Assembly: GCA_947626745.1 (NCBI GenBank)
Contig: CANQTF010000002.1
Coordinates: forward strand, 1-64,000
Reading direction: 5' to 3'
DNA: 64,000 nucleotides
Source of the DNA: an uncultured Lachnospiraceae bacterium
GTDB lineage: Bacteria > Bacillota > Clostridia > Lachnospirales > Lachnospiraceae
The position numbers and the translations under genes are program-made. The notes beneath the pieces are model-generated. The model was not told the DNA's origin and made no database searches. It saw only the letters and a list, made by a program, of their open reading frames with translations. Positions 49,651 through 59,692 of this stretch are shown in pieces (the stretch's first letter is position 1; every line of letters starts with the position of its first letter).

Positions 49651-49772
49651 CTGCTTTTTTACGCGAGCAATGAGCCAAGCTGACAAGCATGTTTGTCAAT
49701 TTGGCGAATGCCGTGATAACGAGTGAAACCCGCAAAGCGTGTTTCATCTCGTCTACGCGAGCAATGAGCCAA
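49651..49772. repeat. 122-bp direct repeat, copy 2
   Basis: Near-identical to 48985-49106 and in the same orientation, so the hicAB pair lies exactly between the copies. It is preceded by the hairpin CGGCAA-CATAT-TTGCCG. Confidence 0.9.
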
Positions 49773-49809
49773 GCTGACAAGCTGTCTTATAAAATATCTG
49801 CGAAATAGG

Positions 49810-49858
49810 TTGACAAGTGTCTACTTATTGCGTAAGATGAAAGCATAAGAGTAGACAC
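49810..49858 (+). promoter_or_regulatory. Promoter with BlaI-type operator
   Basis: TTGACA, 17-base spacer, TAAGAT. GTGTCTACT (49817-49825) and AGTAGACAC (49850-49858) form a perfect 9-bp dyad that brackets the -10 box. Likely bound by the BlaI-family repressor encoded 41 bases downstream. Confidence 0.7.
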
Positions 49859-49898
49859 ATGTATACTAAATGCGGAAAATGAGGGAGGCTAAGCGAAA

Positions 49899-50273
49899 AT
49901 GGTCGGTTTATCGGACGGAGAGTGGAAGATCATGAATTACCTGTGGGAAAGTCAGGGCGGCACGATCGCGGAGATCACGGCGGCGCTGCTGGAAGAGACG
50001 GCGTGGGACAGGCACAGCATCATCACCATGCTGAGCCGCATGGAGAAGAAGGGCGCGGTGGCTCACAGGCAGGGAAGCCGCGCCAAAGTCTTCTATCCTA
50101 TCGTACCCCGCAGCGAGGTTTCCATGCAGGAGACGCGGGGATTCCTGCAGAAGGTGTACCGCGGCAGTCTGGGCATGATGATCAATGCCATGGTGGAGGA
50201 TCAGGCGCTGTCGCAGGAGGAGATACAGGAATTGTACGATATTCTCGAACAGGCGAAGCACAGGGACAGATAG
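49899..50273 (+). CDS. BlaI/MecI-family repressor
   Basis: A 124-aa winged-helix protein: LSDGEWKIMNYLWESQGGTIAEI, WDRHSIITMLSRMEKKGAVAHRQGSRAKVFYPIV, C-terminal dimer helix. In known systems the adjacent M56 metalloprotease, when triggered, leads to cleavage of this repressor. No beta-lactamase is present nearby, so the regulon is unknown. Nineteen bases precede the partner gene. Confidence 0.93.
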   Translation: MVGLSDGEWKIMNYLWESQGGTIAEITAALLEETAWDRHSIITMLSRMEKKGAVAHRQGSRAKVFYPIVPRSEVSMQETRGFLQKVYRGSLGMMINAMVEDQALSQEEIQELYDILEQAKHRDR

Positions 50274-50291
50274 CATGGAGGTCAAATTTTT

Positions 50292-51980
50292 ATGAAAGAC
50301 GTCATCATTACATCTTCGGTGTTGATACTTTGCATCATGTTTATCAGGAAGATTTTTCGGGGTAAGATCAGCAGCCGGCTGCAGTACGCCCTCTGGCTTT
50401 TGGCGGCGCTTCGGCTGCTGCTGCCGATGTCGGCGATCCCCGTGGCGATCGGTTCACTGGAATCGTTCCGCGCGGTGGATCTGGCGCAGGAGCTGGAAAA
50501 GCAGACGGGAGACATAGAGACATTGCTGGATCGTCCCGTCCAATTCGCGGTATCGCTGTCCGTGCCGATCGACAGAACGGGGCCGACCTCCGTATTTTTG
50601 GCGGGAAAGACCGGATTGACCTGGCTTGGCATACTGCGCGGCTTCTGGCGGGGCGGCATGGCCGTCATGGCGCTGTGGATCGCGGGCGCCAATATCCTGT
50701 TTGCGCGCAGACTGCGCCGGGACAGAAAGGAGTATGTGTGGGCCGCGGCAGACGACGGGGCGAAACGGGCTGTCGGCAGGACAAGGCTGTATACCGTATG
50801 CGGATTAAAGTCGCCCTGCCTGTATGGGCTGCCGTTCCGGGAGGCGGTCTATTTTCCGCCGGATATCGCCGCGGACGAAACGCGGCTGCGCCATGTGCTG
50901 ATGCATGAGATATGTCATAAGCGGCACGGCGACGGGTTTTGGTCGCTGCTGCGGAATCTGCTGCTCATCGTGTACTGGTTCGACCCGTTCGTGTGGGCCG
51001 CGGCGTTTATGTCTAAGCGGGACTGCGAGCTGGCGTGCGACGAGTCTGCGATCAGGGCGCTCGGTGAGGAGGAGAGGATATCCTATGGGGAGACGCTGCT
51101 CTCCATTATCACGCGGCGGGGCGGTCTGTCAGATGTCGTCTGCACGGCGACGACCATGACGGGAAACGGAAAGAACATGAAGGAGCGGATCCGCTTTATC
51201 ACAGAGAGGCCCCGCGTATTTGGCGCTGCGGCGGTATTGGCGGCGGCGATCGCAGCTGTGGCTGCGGTGATCGTGTTCACGAGAGATCCCTCGTTTCAAG
51301 GCGTCACCTGGGAGGGCGAGGCTTTTGTGAAGCTGCCTCTCACGGCCGGCAGCATACAGATCGCGCTGCCTGAGACCATAGAGGGCATCAGCGGCTATGC
51401 GGCCGACGGGCAGGGGAAGCTGACGCTGTATCAGATCTCCTCCGGGGAAGAGGTCGGGAGCTTCTGTGAGTTGTCCTACGGGGAGGCGGTAGTTCTTTGG
51501 GAGCAGGGAAGGGAGCTCGTCCCTGTGAGCGATTACGGACAGAATCGGTATCTGCAAGAATATATCGACAGGCAAAGCCACGGCGATACGGAGGTTACGT
51601 ATCACAGCTATGGCGATGTGTCAAGCCCGCCGGAAGCAGGTACGCCGTATTCGGAGGAAGGAGTATCCGGAACGGACAGTAATCGTGAAGAGACGACCTA
51701 CATCATCATAGAAGACGGCGGAGGCGAGACGGGAAAAGCGGCAAAAGAGACCACGGCGCAGGACTATCGGCCGGAGGAGGGCACGGAGGACGGCGCAGAC
51801 ATCGAATATCTGCCGGACGAGAAGATCACGACGACCTACACACCGGCGAAGACGGGAAACTGCTATGTCTATGTGAAAGCCGACTATGACGGCATAGAGG
51901 AGCGATATCTGGAGGAAATGGAATTTATCAACAGTGAGCTGACGGCCGCCCTGGGGCGGGCGGCGCTGTCAGGCCGATAG
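50292..51980 (+). CDS. BlaR1/MecR1-like M56 membrane metallopeptidase with unfamiliar sensor domain
   Basis: A 562-aa membrane protein. Four membrane segments can be traced (about 5-20, 30-55, 110-135, 300-325). The zinc protease motif is HEICH (LMHEICHKRHGDG), with the third ligand in ELACDESAI. Beyond the last membrane helix the 240-residue outer part is acidic (VKLPLTAGSIQIALPETIEG) and is not a penicillin-binding transpeptidase domain as in BlaR1, so the signal is probably not a beta-lactam. Its 3' end overlaps the convergent ptsI by 12 bases. Confidence 0.88.
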   Translation: MKDVIITSSVLILCIMFIRKIFRGKISSRLQYALWLLAALRLLLPMSAIPVAIGSLESFRAVDLAQELEKQTGDIETLLDRPVQFAVSLSVPIDRTGPTSVFLAGKTGLTWLGILRGFWRGGMAVMALWIAGANILFARRLRRDRKEYVWAAADDGAKRAVGRTRLYTVCGLKSPCLYGLPFREAVYFPPDIAADETRLRHVLMHEICHKRHGDGFWSLLRNLLLIVYWFDPFVWAAAFMSKRDCELACDESAIRALGEEERISYGETLLSIITRRGGLSDVVCTATTMTGNGKNMKERIRFITERPRVFGAAAVLAAAIAAVAAVIVFTRDPSFQGVTWEGEAFVKLPLTAGSIQIALPETIEGISGYAADGQGKLTLYQISSGEEVGSFCELSYGEAVVLWEQGRELVPVSDYGQNRYLQEYIDRQSHGDTEVTYHSYGDVSSPPEAGTPYSEEGVSGTDSNREETTYIIIEDGGGETGKAAKETTAQDYRPEEGTEDGADIEYLPDEKITTTYTPAKTGNCYVYVKADYDGIEERYLEEMEFINSELTAALGRAALSGR

Positions 51981-53594
51981 AGAGATATTGCGGATCGTGT
52001 CTTTCAGGGGCAGCAGCGCGTTCGGCGCAACGCTGAGCGCGTCTACCCCCATAGAGAGGAAGGCTTTCGTCAGCGTCAGATCCGCGCCGGATTCACCGCA
52101 GATGCAGACGGGGATGCCGTGCCGGTGCGCGGCGTCCACGGTCATGCGGATCAGCGCTAAGAGCGCCGGGTGATGCGGGTCGTAGAACGTGTGGACGCGC
52201 GCGTTGTTGCGGTCCAGCGCAAGTGTGTACTGCGCCAGATCGTTGGTGCCGATACTGAAGAAATCCACTTCTTTTGCCAGCTCGTCCGCGATCAGCGCGG
52301 CGGCGGGCGTCTCGATCATGACGCCGAGAACGGGGTTGCCGCAGGGCAGCCCTTTTTCCTGCAATTCCTCTCTGCAGGTTTCCAACAGTTCTTTGATCGC
52401 CCGTATCTCCCGCAGGGAGACGATCATGGGGAACATGACGTGAAGCTCGCCGCAGGCGGCGGCGCGCAGCAGTGCGCGGAGCTGTACCTTGAACAGCTCC
52501 GGCTGGCTTAAGCAGATGCGGATAGCGCGGTAGCCGAGCGCCGGATTGCTCTCGGGCTCTAAGGCGAGATAAGGGCTCTTTTTGTCCGTGCCGAGATCCA
52601 GTGTGCGGATCACGGTGTGTTTCCCCGCCGTTTTCTCCAGAACGTCGCGATAGATGCCGTACTGCACTTCCTCGTCCGGATATTCGTTCTTGTTCAGATA
52701 CAGAAATTCGGAGCGGAACAGGCCGATGCCTTCCGCGCCCGCTTCCGTGGCGGCGGTCAGATCCGCCGGCGTGTTGATGTTGGCGTACAGGCTTATGCGG
52801 CGGCCGTCCGACGTGACGGCGGGCAGATCCCTGAGCCGTGACAGCTCTTCCCGCCTTTTTTTGCCGGAGTTGATCTTAAGCTGGTATTCCTGCACCAGAG
52901 CGTCGTCGGGATCGATGTAGAGGCAGTGCTTTTCGCCGTCGATAATGGCGAGATGCCCGTCCCACGACTCGTCGATGTCGATAGACATGAGCGCGGGAAC
53001 GCCCATGGTCTTGGCGAGGATCGCCGTGTGGCTGTAGGGGCTGCCCTGATGCGTGATGAAGCCGAGCAGCTTGTCGGAGTTCATCTGTACGGTCTCGCTG
53101 GGCGTCAGATCCTCCGCCATAAGGATAAAAGGCTCCAGGATATGATCCAAGGCGATCTCCGTCTTGCCGGACAGTGCAAATAAGAGTCGGTTCATGATAT
53201 CCTGAATATCCGCGCCCCGCGCCCGCAGATAGGGATCGTCCATTGCCGTAAAGTATTCGCACAGCTTCTGCCCCACGCTGTAGACCGCATATTCGGCGGT
53301 CCTGCCGTCCTCTATAATGGCGGACTCTATGGCGTGGTGAAAGCGGTTGTCGGAGAGGAGCATACGGTGCATCTCGAAAATATCGGCCTCCGCCGAACTG
53401 AGCTGCTCCAGCGTTTTGTTATAGAGATTCTGCAGCTGTTCCATGCTGGTCTGGTAGGCTGCCCGATAGCGTGTCAGCTCCATATTGGGATTGGCCGCGA
53501 TAGCGTCTCCTATGATGTTCCTGATCTGCCGATAGAATCGGATCGTGCCGACGGCAAGCTCGGAAGAGATCGACTGTCCTGTGATTTTCTGCAT
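51969..53594 (-). CDS. ptsI: PTS enzyme I (phosphoenolpyruvate-protein phosphotransferase)
   Basis: A 541-aa cytoplasmic enzyme transferring phosphate from PEP to HPr. The phospho-His is His189 in GSPYSHTAILAKTMGVPALM; RTLDLGTDKKSPYL and EFLYLNKNEYPDEE are PEP-domain motifs; DFFSIGTNDLAQYTLALDR and CICGESGADLT end the barrel (GESGAD in place of the usual GEMAGD). No ptsH beside it. Probably feeds PTS sugar uptake. Promoter TTGCCT-N17-TATATT upstream. Confidence 0.94.
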   Translation of the reverse strand: MQKITGQSISSELAVGTIRFYRQIRNIIGDAIAANPNMELTRYRAAYQTSMEQLQNLYNKTLEQLSSAEADIFEMHRMLLSDNRFHHAIESAIIEDGRTAEYAVYSVGQKLCEYFTAMDDPYLRARGADIQDIMNRLLFALSGKTEIALDHILEPFILMAEDLTPSETVQMNSDKLLGFITHQGSPYSHTAILAKTMGVPALMSIDIDESWDGHLAIIDGEKHCLYIDPDDALVQEYQLKINSGKKRREELSRLRDLPAVTSDGRRISLYANINTPADLTAATEAGAEGIGLFRSEFLYLNKNEYPDEEVQYGIYRDVLEKTAGKHTVIRTLDLGTDKKSPYLALEPESNPALGYRAIRICLSQPELFKVQLRALLRAAACGELHVMFPMIVSLREIRAIKELLETCREELQEKGLPCGNPVLGVMIETPAAALIADELAKEVDFFSIGTNDLAQYTLALDRNNARVHTFYDPHHPALLALIRMTVDAAHRHGIPVCICGESGADLTLTKAFLSMGVDALSVAPNALLPLKDTIRNISLSA

Positions 53595-53625
53595 AGATCT
53601 TCCATATCCTTTCTGTTTTTACTTT

Positions 53626-53654
53626 AATATATCGACCTGTAAAAGTAAAGGCAA
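53626..53654 (-). promoter_or_regulatory. Sigma-A-type promoter of ptsI
   Basis: On the minus strand TTGCCT (53654-53649), 17 bases, TATATT (53631-53626). Confidence 0.55.
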
Positions 53655-53704
53655 AACCGTGCCTGTCCGGGGGAATTTACACGATGTCCGGCGAATCGGG
53701 CGTC

Positions 53705-53733
53705 TTGCAACTATTCGCGTTTAATGGTACAAT
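53705..53733 (+). promoter_or_regulatory. Sigma-A promoter of the response regulator operon
   Basis: TTGCAA, 17-base spacer, TACAAT, divergent from ptsI. Confidence 0.65.
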
Positions 53734-53791
53734 ACAAATAACTATGCACGATATTTGTTGGCCTTTACAACAAGAGGACGGAGAAGAGCAC

Positions 53792-54205
53792 ATGGAAGAC
53801 AATAAGAATATCGTATTGGAACAGACGAATGAGATCTCGAACAGGAAGCATATCCTTATCGTCGATGATGATCTGAATACGCTGAAAACGCTGCGCTATT
53901 ATTTACAGGACGCCTATAGAGTGACCGTGATCAATTCCGGCAAGACCGCGGTGGATTTTCTGTTGAAGTACAGACCGGATCTGATCCTGTTGGATTATAT
54001 GATGCCTATGTACAATGGGGCCGCGGTGCTCAAGATCATCAAGAGCAGAGAGGCCACGAGGGATATTCCGGTCTTTTTCCTGACGGGACAGACGGACAGG
54101 ACGACGGTCATGGAATGCCTTTCTTTGAAGCCGGCGGGTTATATCATCAAGCCCGTGGCGAAAGATGCGCTGCTTGACAAGATGGCGAAGGCGCTCGCGA
54201 ACTAA
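53792..54205 (+). CDS. Stand-alone CheY-like response regulator
   Basis: A 137-aa receiver domain with no output domain. Acidic pocket DDD (25-27), phospho-acceptor Asp68 in ILLDYMMP, Thr98 in FFLTGQ, Lys120 in YIIKPV are all present. The frame stays open upstream of the chosen ATG, but GGAGAAG and the domain edge support this start. Thirty-six bases before the hybrid kinase, its probable partner. Confidence 0.92.
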   Translation: MEDNKNIVLEQTNEISNRKHILIVDDDLNTLKTLRYYLQDAYRVTVINSGKTAVDFLLKYRPDLILLDYMMPMYNGAAVLKIIKSREATRDIPVFFLTGQTDRTTVMECLSLKPAGYIIKPVAKDALLDKMAKALAN

Positions 54206-54240
54206 GGGGAAACGCGGCTGCGCGCGGAGAGGATTGCTAT

Positions 54241-56655
54241 ATGGGAAAAGACGGGAAAAACAATGTTCCGCGGTATTTGTTCGGGGCCTTTTGTTTCTAT
54301 TCTCTATATTTTATCAGTATTGTTCTCTACCTGAATACGGCCAGGAAATGGCTTGCCGTACCCGTGGTATGCCTTTTGTGCAGCCTTTTGGCGGAGCGGT
54401 TTTTCAAGGACAGGATAGAGGTACGGGCCTACACGATCACGGTCCTGACTTTTGTCAATATATCTGCATACAGCGCGATGCTTCATGAATTTACGGAGGT
54501 CTTTACCGTATTCTGTGCGGCGGTCTGCCTGATTTCTTTTTATCATCTTCCCAAAGCGAATTATCTTATGGCGGTGTTTGTCACGATCTACATCGGGTAC
54601 AAGCTGACCGTGCAGGGCGAATGGGCCAAGGCGATCGCCCGCGACAGCTCCGTTGCGGTCACGATCCGTATTTTCAGCGTATATCTGGTGCAGTTTCTGT
54701 TGATCATGCTCATCAGGCGGCAGCAGAAAATGCAGGCTGCCGTGGAGGAAAAGGCGCGGGAGGCCGAACTGGCCGCACAGGCGAAGGAGGATTTTCTGGC
54801 AAATATGAGCCATGAGATCAGGACGCCGATGAACGCGATCGCGGGTATGGTGGAGCTGGCGCTGAGCAACGATGCGCTGCCGGAGCAGGAGAAAGAATAT
54901 CTGCACAATATCAGGACGGCCGGAGAGGAGCTTGTCACCATTATCGACAATATCCTCGACGTCACCAAGGCGGGCTCCGGCGTGCTCGAGATCACCGAGG
55001 TCGAATATGAGATCACGTCGCTTGTGCATGACGTGGTCAATGCGATACAGCTCATGATCGGAGAAAAACAGGTCGCGCTTCTGGTGGATATCAATCCGAA
55101 GATCCCTTCAAGGCTGCGCGGCGACGACGTGCGCATCAAGCAGGTCATGATGAATCTGCTGAGCAATGCCGCCAAGTATACCGAGAAGGGAACGATTCAT
55201 CTGGAGGTGGACTACACGCCGTTTGGCGGGCAGGATCAGGAGATCGAACTGAAGGTCAGCGTGACGGACACCGGCATCGGCATAGAGAAGGAGCAGATGA
55301 AGGATCTGTTCACCAAGTTCAGACAGGCGGACAGCAGCAGGAACCGCGCCAAGGGAGGCAGCGGACTCGGGCTGGCTATCTCCAAGAAGCTGATCGATCT
55401 GATGCGGGGCTCGATCCTGGCAAAGAGCGAACCGGGCAAGGGCTCCGAGTTCTCGTTTACGGTGGTGCAGGGAGTCGTAGATGCCAGACCGTGTATCGAG
55501 ACGGATCCGCAGACGGTGCTGCAGCCGTCCTACAAGCAGGAAAGCAGATCCGCATCGAGAGCCGGCAAACACGGCAAGGAGAACCGCTATACCACTTTCA
55601 CGGCGCCGGAAGCGCGCGTGCTGCTTGTGGACGATAACAAGGTAAACCTAAAGGTGGCGGAAGGGCTGTTACGCCCCTATCAGATGCACCTCGAGACCGC
55701 GGACAGCGGTATGATGGCTATTGAGATGTTGAAGAACAGGGAGTACGATCTGATCTTTATGGATCACATGATGCCGCAGATGGACGGCGTGGAGACGACC
55801 CGGATCATACGGGCTATGGAGGAGGAGCGTTTTCATGCAGTGCCTATCATCGCGCTGTCTGCCAACGCGGTGCGGGGCGCGCGGGAACTGTTTCTGGAAG
55901 CGGGCATGAACGATTTCGTTCCGAAGCCCATTGAGATGCGCGTGATGGACAGGACGCTCAGACAGTGGCTTCCCGACGCCAAGATCCTGTCGAACAGGAA
56001 CGCCGAAGAAGAGACGGGCGGGGAGGAGGCGTCGGAAGAGGCCGGCGCGCTGTCGTGGCATATGGAAGGCATAGATGCGGCGGTCGGCATGAAGTATTCC
56101 GGAGACGACGAAAATCTGTACCGGGAAGTGCTGTCCGACTATATGGATACCATAGAGGAGAAGGCCAATATCATTGAGAAAGCGGTTGCGGACGGCGATC
56201 TTGAGACATATACGATAGAGGTACACTCTCTAAAGAGCATCTCCAAATCCATAGGCGCGCTGGAATTGTCCGATCTTGCCAAGGATCTGGAGTCTAACGG
56301 CAAAAACAGCGAGTGGGGGCCGATCATCGCGAGGACGCCCACGCTGCTCAACATGTATCGTAACCTGTATCAGGTTATTTTGCCCTACCACACCAAGCCG
56401 GAGGCGGAAGAAGCGGACAGAAGACCCTTTGACGCGGGGGAAGTCAAGGCGCTGCTGGAGCAGCTTATCGAGAGCGCCGACACCTTTGATTCCATTCGCG
56501 GGGAGGAGATCGTCGCACAGCTCTCCCGATACGATTTCTCAGGCGGCTGGGAAGAGCAGATGAAGGGCGTAACCGATGCCGTGAACCGGTTGGATTATGC
56601 GGGATATAAGGAGCGGGCAAGCCAGTGGCTTGGCAGATTGGAGGAGACGGAATGA
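54241..56655 (+). CDS. Hybrid sensor histidine kinase (TM-HisKA-HATPase-REC-HPt)
   Basis: An 804-aa membrane phosphorelay protein. Five or six membrane helices (residues 12-157) with no obvious outer sensor; a coiled linker; HisKA with phospho-His191 in [14 protein letters not shown]; HATPase motifs [10 protein letters not shown] and [13 protein letters not shown]; receiver domain ([28 protein letters not shown]); C-terminal HPt with phospho-His in [16 protein letters not shown]. No output domain, so the final acceptor is probably the CheY-like protein upstream. Its stop overlaps the galT start as ATGA. Confidence 0.93.
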   Translation: MGKDGKNNVPRYLFGAFCFYSLYFISIVLYLNTARKWLAVPVVCLLCSLLAERFFKDRIEVRAYTITVLTFVNISAYSAMLHEFTEVFTVFCAAVCLISFYHLPKANYLMAVFVTIYIGYKLTVQGEWAKAIARDSSVAVTIRIFSVYLVQFLLIMLIRRQQKMQAAVEEKAREAELAAQAKEDFLANMSHEIRTPMNAIAGMVELALSNDALPEQEKEYLHNIRTAGEELVTIIDNILDVTKAGSGVLEITEVEYEITSLVHDVVNAIQLMIGEKQVALLVDINPKIPSRLRGDDVRIKQVMMNLLSNAAKYTEKGTIHLEVDYTPFGGQDQEIELKVSVTDTGIGIEKEQMKDLFTKFRQADSSRNRAKGGSGLGLAISKKLIDLMRGSILAKSEPGKGSEFSFTVVQGVVDARPCIETDPQTVLQPSYKQESRSASRAGKHGKENRYTTFTAPEARVLLVDDNKVNLKVAEGLLRPYQMHLETADSGMMAIEMLKNREYDLIFMDHMMPQMDGVETTRIIRAMEEERFHAVPIIALSANAVRGARELFLEAGMNDFVPKPIEMRVMDRTLRQWLPDAKILSNRNAEEETGGEEASEEAGALSWHMEGIDAAVGMKYSGDDENLYREVLSDYMDTIEEKANIIEKAVADGDLETYTIEVHSLKSISKSIGALELSDLAKDLESNGKNSEWGPIIARTPTLLNMYRNLYQVILPYHTKPEAEEADRRPFDAGEVKALLEQLIESADTFDSIRGEEIVAQLSRYDFSGGWEEQMKGVTDAVNRLDYAGYKERASQWLGRLEETE

Positions 56656-58163
56656 CGATTCAGGAGAATATCGGGAAACTGGTGCAGTACGGACTGCAGA
56701 CCGGGCTGATCGCGAAGGAGGATAAGATATACACGACGAACAGACTGTTGGAGCTGTTTCGATTGGACGAAGCGGAAGAGACCGATGCGGCTGTTACGAT
56801 GTGCGTCGACGAGCTGGAGACGGTCCTCTCTGAAATGACGGATCATGCGTATGCGCAGGGCATCATAACGGAGAACAGCATCGTGTACCGTGATCTGTTC
56901 GACACGAAGATCATGGGTATGCTCGTGCCGCGGCCGAGCGAGGTGATCAGGACCTTTCGTGAACTGTATGAGAAAGAGTCGCCGCAGGCGGCCACGGACT
57001 ATTTCTATAAACTGAGTCAGGACACGGATTATATCCGAAGATACCGTATCCGGAAAGACCAGAAATGGACGGCGGATACCAAGTACGGAAAGCTGGATAT
57101 CACGATCAATCTTTCCAAGCCGGAGAAAGATCCGAAGGCGATCGCGGCGGCCAAGACCGCAAAACAGAGCGGCTACCCGAAATGTCTCCTGTGCATCGAG
57201 AACGAAGGCTACGCGGGGCGCGTCAATCATCCCGCAAGACAGAATCACAGGATCATTCCGGTGACGATCAACGGAAGCGAGTGGGGATTCCAGTACTCTC
57301 CCTATGTGTACTATAACGAGCACTGCATCGTGTTCAATTCCAAACATATCCCGATGAAGATCGAGCACGATACGTTCTGCAAGCTGTTCGATTTCGTAAA
57401 GCAGTTCCCGCACTATTTTGTGGGCTCTAACGCGGATCTCCCGATCGTGGGCGGCTCTATCCTGAGCCATGACCATTTTCAGGGCGGCCATTATGAGTTC
57501 GCCATGGCGCGGGCGCAGGTGGAGAGGACCTTTACCGTCAAAGGCTTCGAGGACGTGGAGGCGGGTATCGTAAACTGGCCGATGTCCGTGATCCGTATTG
57601 TATCGGAGGACACCCAGAGGCTGATCGCGCTGGCCGATATGATTCTGAACGCGTGGAGAGGTTACACGGACGAGGCCGCATTCATCTATGCGGAGACGGA
57701 CGGCGAGCCGCACAATACGATCACGCCGATCGCCAGAAAACGCGGCGGCAGATTTGAACTGGATCTGGTGCTGCGCAACAATATCACGACGAAAGAGCAT
57801 CCGCTCGGCGTCTATCACCCCCACGCAGACCTGCATCATATTAAGAAAGAAAACATCGGGCTGATCGAGGTGATGGGACTGGCGGTCCTGCCCGCCAGAC
57901 TGAAAGAGGAGATGGAACGCCTCGGCGAGGCTGTCATTGCCGGCCGGGATATCAGGCAGGACGAAGCGCTTGCGAAGCATGCCGACTGGGTGGAAGAGTT
58001 CCTGCCGCGGTACGAGGCCGTCACGAAAGACAATGTCACGGAGATCCTGCATAAAGAGATCGGCAACGTGTTTATGCGGGTGCTGGAGGACGCCGGCGTG
58101 TACAAGAGGACGCCGGAGGGACAGGCGGCGTTCGACAGATTTACAGAAAGCATAAACAACTAA
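56652..58163 (+). CDS. galT: UDP-glucose-hexose-1-phosphate uridylyltransferase, class II
   Basis: A 503-aa Leloir-pathway enzyme exchanging UMP between glucose and galactose 1-phosphates. It is the longer Firmicutes type: [20 protein letters not shown] and the active HxH region [18 protein letters not shown]. Start chosen at the ATG overlapping the kinase stop with GAGGAG upstream; a longer in-frame start falls in the kinase. Coupling to a hybrid kinase is unusual. It could supply UDP-galactose for glf. Confidence 0.94.
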   Translation: MTIQENIGKLVQYGLQTGLIAKEDKIYTTNRLLELFRLDEAEETDAAVTMCVDELETVLSEMTDHAYAQGIITENSIVYRDLFDTKIMGMLVPRPSEVIRTFRELYEKESPQAATDYFYKLSQDTDYIRRYRIRKDQKWTADTKYGKLDITINLSKPEKDPKAIAAAKTAKQSGYPKCLLCIENEGYAGRVNHPARQNHRIIPVTINGSEWGFQYSPYVYYNEHCIVFNSKHIPMKIEHDTFCKLFDFVKQFPHYFVGSNADLPIVGGSILSHDHFQGGHYEFAMARAQVERTFTVKGFEDVEAGIVNWPMSVIRIVSEDTQRLIALADMILNAWRGYTDEAAFIYAETDGEPHNTITPIARKRGGRFELDLVLRNNITTKEHPLGVYHPHADLHHIKKENIGLIEVMGLAVLPARLKEEMERLGEAVIAGRDIRQDEALAKHADWVEEFLPRYEAVTKDNVTEILHKEIGNVFMRVLEDAGVYKRTPEGQAAFDRFTESINN

Positions 58164-58177
58164 AGCTGCAGAAAGAA

Positions 58178-58209
58178 AAGGAGGCGGAATGTTGGATCCG
58201 CCTCCTTTG
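58178..58209 (+). terminator. Strong hairpin after galT
   Basis: AAAGGAGGCGGA pairs with TCCGCCTCCTTT around 8 bases; only a short T run is part of the stem, so termination by stem strength. Confidence 0.7.
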
Positions 58210-58313
58210 AGACACGCCGCACATACAGTGAGGGCGCATAGATCAGATTGGACAGAAGGGTAGTGTGATCTTACATACAGGGTGGTCTGTCAATCTGCAG
58301 AAATGCTGTATTG

Positions 58314-58676
58314 TCATGAAACCTGTGATTCGGAAGTCTCGTCACCGTCCAGTATACTGCGAACAAAAGTATAGCAGGCACGTTGTTGTTTGGGAGTCAT
58401 TCGCTGATATAAGGAAATAAGATGTTGATATTTCTTGAGAAGGTGAAGATTATCCGCAAGAAGTGAATCTGCGCTCAGACGCTGTTCAGACAGATATAAG
58501 ATATAATCCGTTGATACGTGAAAGAAGCGGGATAAACGTATGAGAAGCGTGGCGTCGGGTATGACTGACTCGTTTTCCAGTTTGCTTACCGTAGCTTGAT
58601 TGATGTCCAGACAATTCGCAAGAGATTCTTGTGTTAATTTTTTTTCCAATCGAAGTTCCTTAATCCGTGTTTTCAT
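58314..58676 (-). CDS. XRE-family regulator
   Basis: A 120-aa protein with an N-terminal Cro/C1-type HTH (MKTRIKELRLEKKLTQESLA, NQATVSKLENESVIPDA, FFHVSTDYIL) and a helical tail. Start chosen after GAAGGAAG; the frame stays open 17 codons further. A dyad 63 bases upstream of the start is a likely autoregulatory site. Confidence 0.88.
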   Translation of the reverse strand: MKTRIKELRLEKKLTQESLANCLDINQATVSKLENESVIPDATLLIRLSRFFHVSTDYILYLSEQRLSADSLLADNLHLLKKYQHLISLYQRMTPKQQRACYTFVRSILDGDETSESQVS

Positions 58677-58738
58677 GTGTACTTCCTTCTTGTATTGTAG
58701 TTCAATATGATCTGCAAAATATTCCAATTTATCATAAG

Positions 58739-58758
58739 AATATTCTGAGCAGAATATT
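58739..58758. promoter_or_regulatory. Dyad operator upstream of the XRE gene
   Basis: AATATTCTG, 2-base spacer, CAGAATATT: perfect 9-bp arms in a 299-base, AT-rich divergent gap. AATATTCC at about 58709 is a possible half-site. Confidence 0.6.
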
Positions 58759-58810
58759 TGCGGAAAATGTTCTCTGAAATGTAGTGCAGAAGCGGATTTA
58801 GAAATATATA

Positions 58811-58839
58811 TTGTGGATATGTCATTTTCCGTCTACAAT
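58811..58839 (+). promoter_or_regulatory. Sigma-A promoter of the exonuclease gene
   Basis: TTGTGG, 17-base spacer, TACAAT, followed by the palindrome ACAATATATTGT. Confidence 0.55.
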
Positions 58840-58975
58840 ATATTGTGTATTACACGTTTTCTAAAATATTAGGGCACACAAGCGCTGATAATTGACAATA
58901 CGTGAAATATGCCGCGGATATATGCGGAAAACCGCGCAGAAGAGGATAAATGCGAAAAACAGGAATGGAGAGCGT

Positions 58976-59692
58976 ATGACGGATTCGTATGTTTGTATCG
59001 ATCTGGAGACGACGGGTCTAAACCCCAAGACGGATAAGATCATCGAGATCGGGGCTGTCAGGGTGGAACACGACCGTATTACGGAAGAATGGGAGACGCT
59101 GGTGGATCCGGGCAGAGCGCTGGAAGAGCGCATTACGGAATTGACGGGGATACGGGACGAGGATCTTTCGTCCGCGCCGGACATTGCAGAGGTGCTGCCG
59201 CAGCTGCTTGCTATGACGGCGGGATCCGCACTGCTGGGTCACAGCGTGCTGTTCGACTATTCTTTTGTCAAGAAGGCGGCGGTCGATCAGCGGCTGTCCT
59301 TTGAGAGAGAGGGGATCGACACCTTGAAGATCGCCCGCAAGTATCTGCCGGAGCTGGAGAGCCGGAGTCTTCCTTTTCTGTGCAGATATTACGGGATCGC
59401 CCACAGCGCCCACAGAGCGCTTCAGGATGCGAGGGCTGCCGTGGAATTGTACCGGCATCTCGCGCGGCAGTTTGGCGAGAGGGAGGAGCAGGAGGGCGGA
59501 AAAAGCCTGTTTCGCCCCAGAAGACTGTGCTATCAGGCAAAGCGCGATACGCCTGTCACCATACCGCAGAAAGAGCAGTTATATAAACTGGCGGACAGGC
59601 ATAAACTGATATTGGATTACGATATTGAGAAGCTGACCAGAAGCGAGGCTAGCCGTCAGATCGCTCGGCTTCTTGCAGAATACGGACGATAG
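58976..59692 (+). CDS. DEDDh 3'-5' exonuclease (DNA polymerase III epsilon-like)
   Basis: A 238-aa exonuclease with the four acidic residues and His: CIDLETTGLNP (Exo I), GHSVLFDYSFV (Exo II), HSAHRALQDAR (Exo III with the His). Carries about 50 extra C-terminal residues, basic and helical. Likely DNA proofreading or repair, or nucleic-acid turnover. Start after TGGAG; 28 upstream in-frame codons lack an RBS. Its last 44 bases overlap the convergent gene. Confidence 0.92.
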   Translation: MTDSYVCIDLETTGLNPKTDKIIEIGAVRVEHDRITEEWETLVDPGRALEERITELTGIRDEDLSSAPDIAEVLPQLLAMTAGSALLGHSVLFDYSFVKKAAVDQRLSFEREGIDTLKIARKYLPELESRSLPFLCRYYGIAHSAHRALQDARAAVELYRHLARQFGEREEQEGGKSLFRPRRLCYQAKRDTPVTIPQKEQLYKLADRHKLILDYDIEKLTRSEASRQIARLLAEYGR

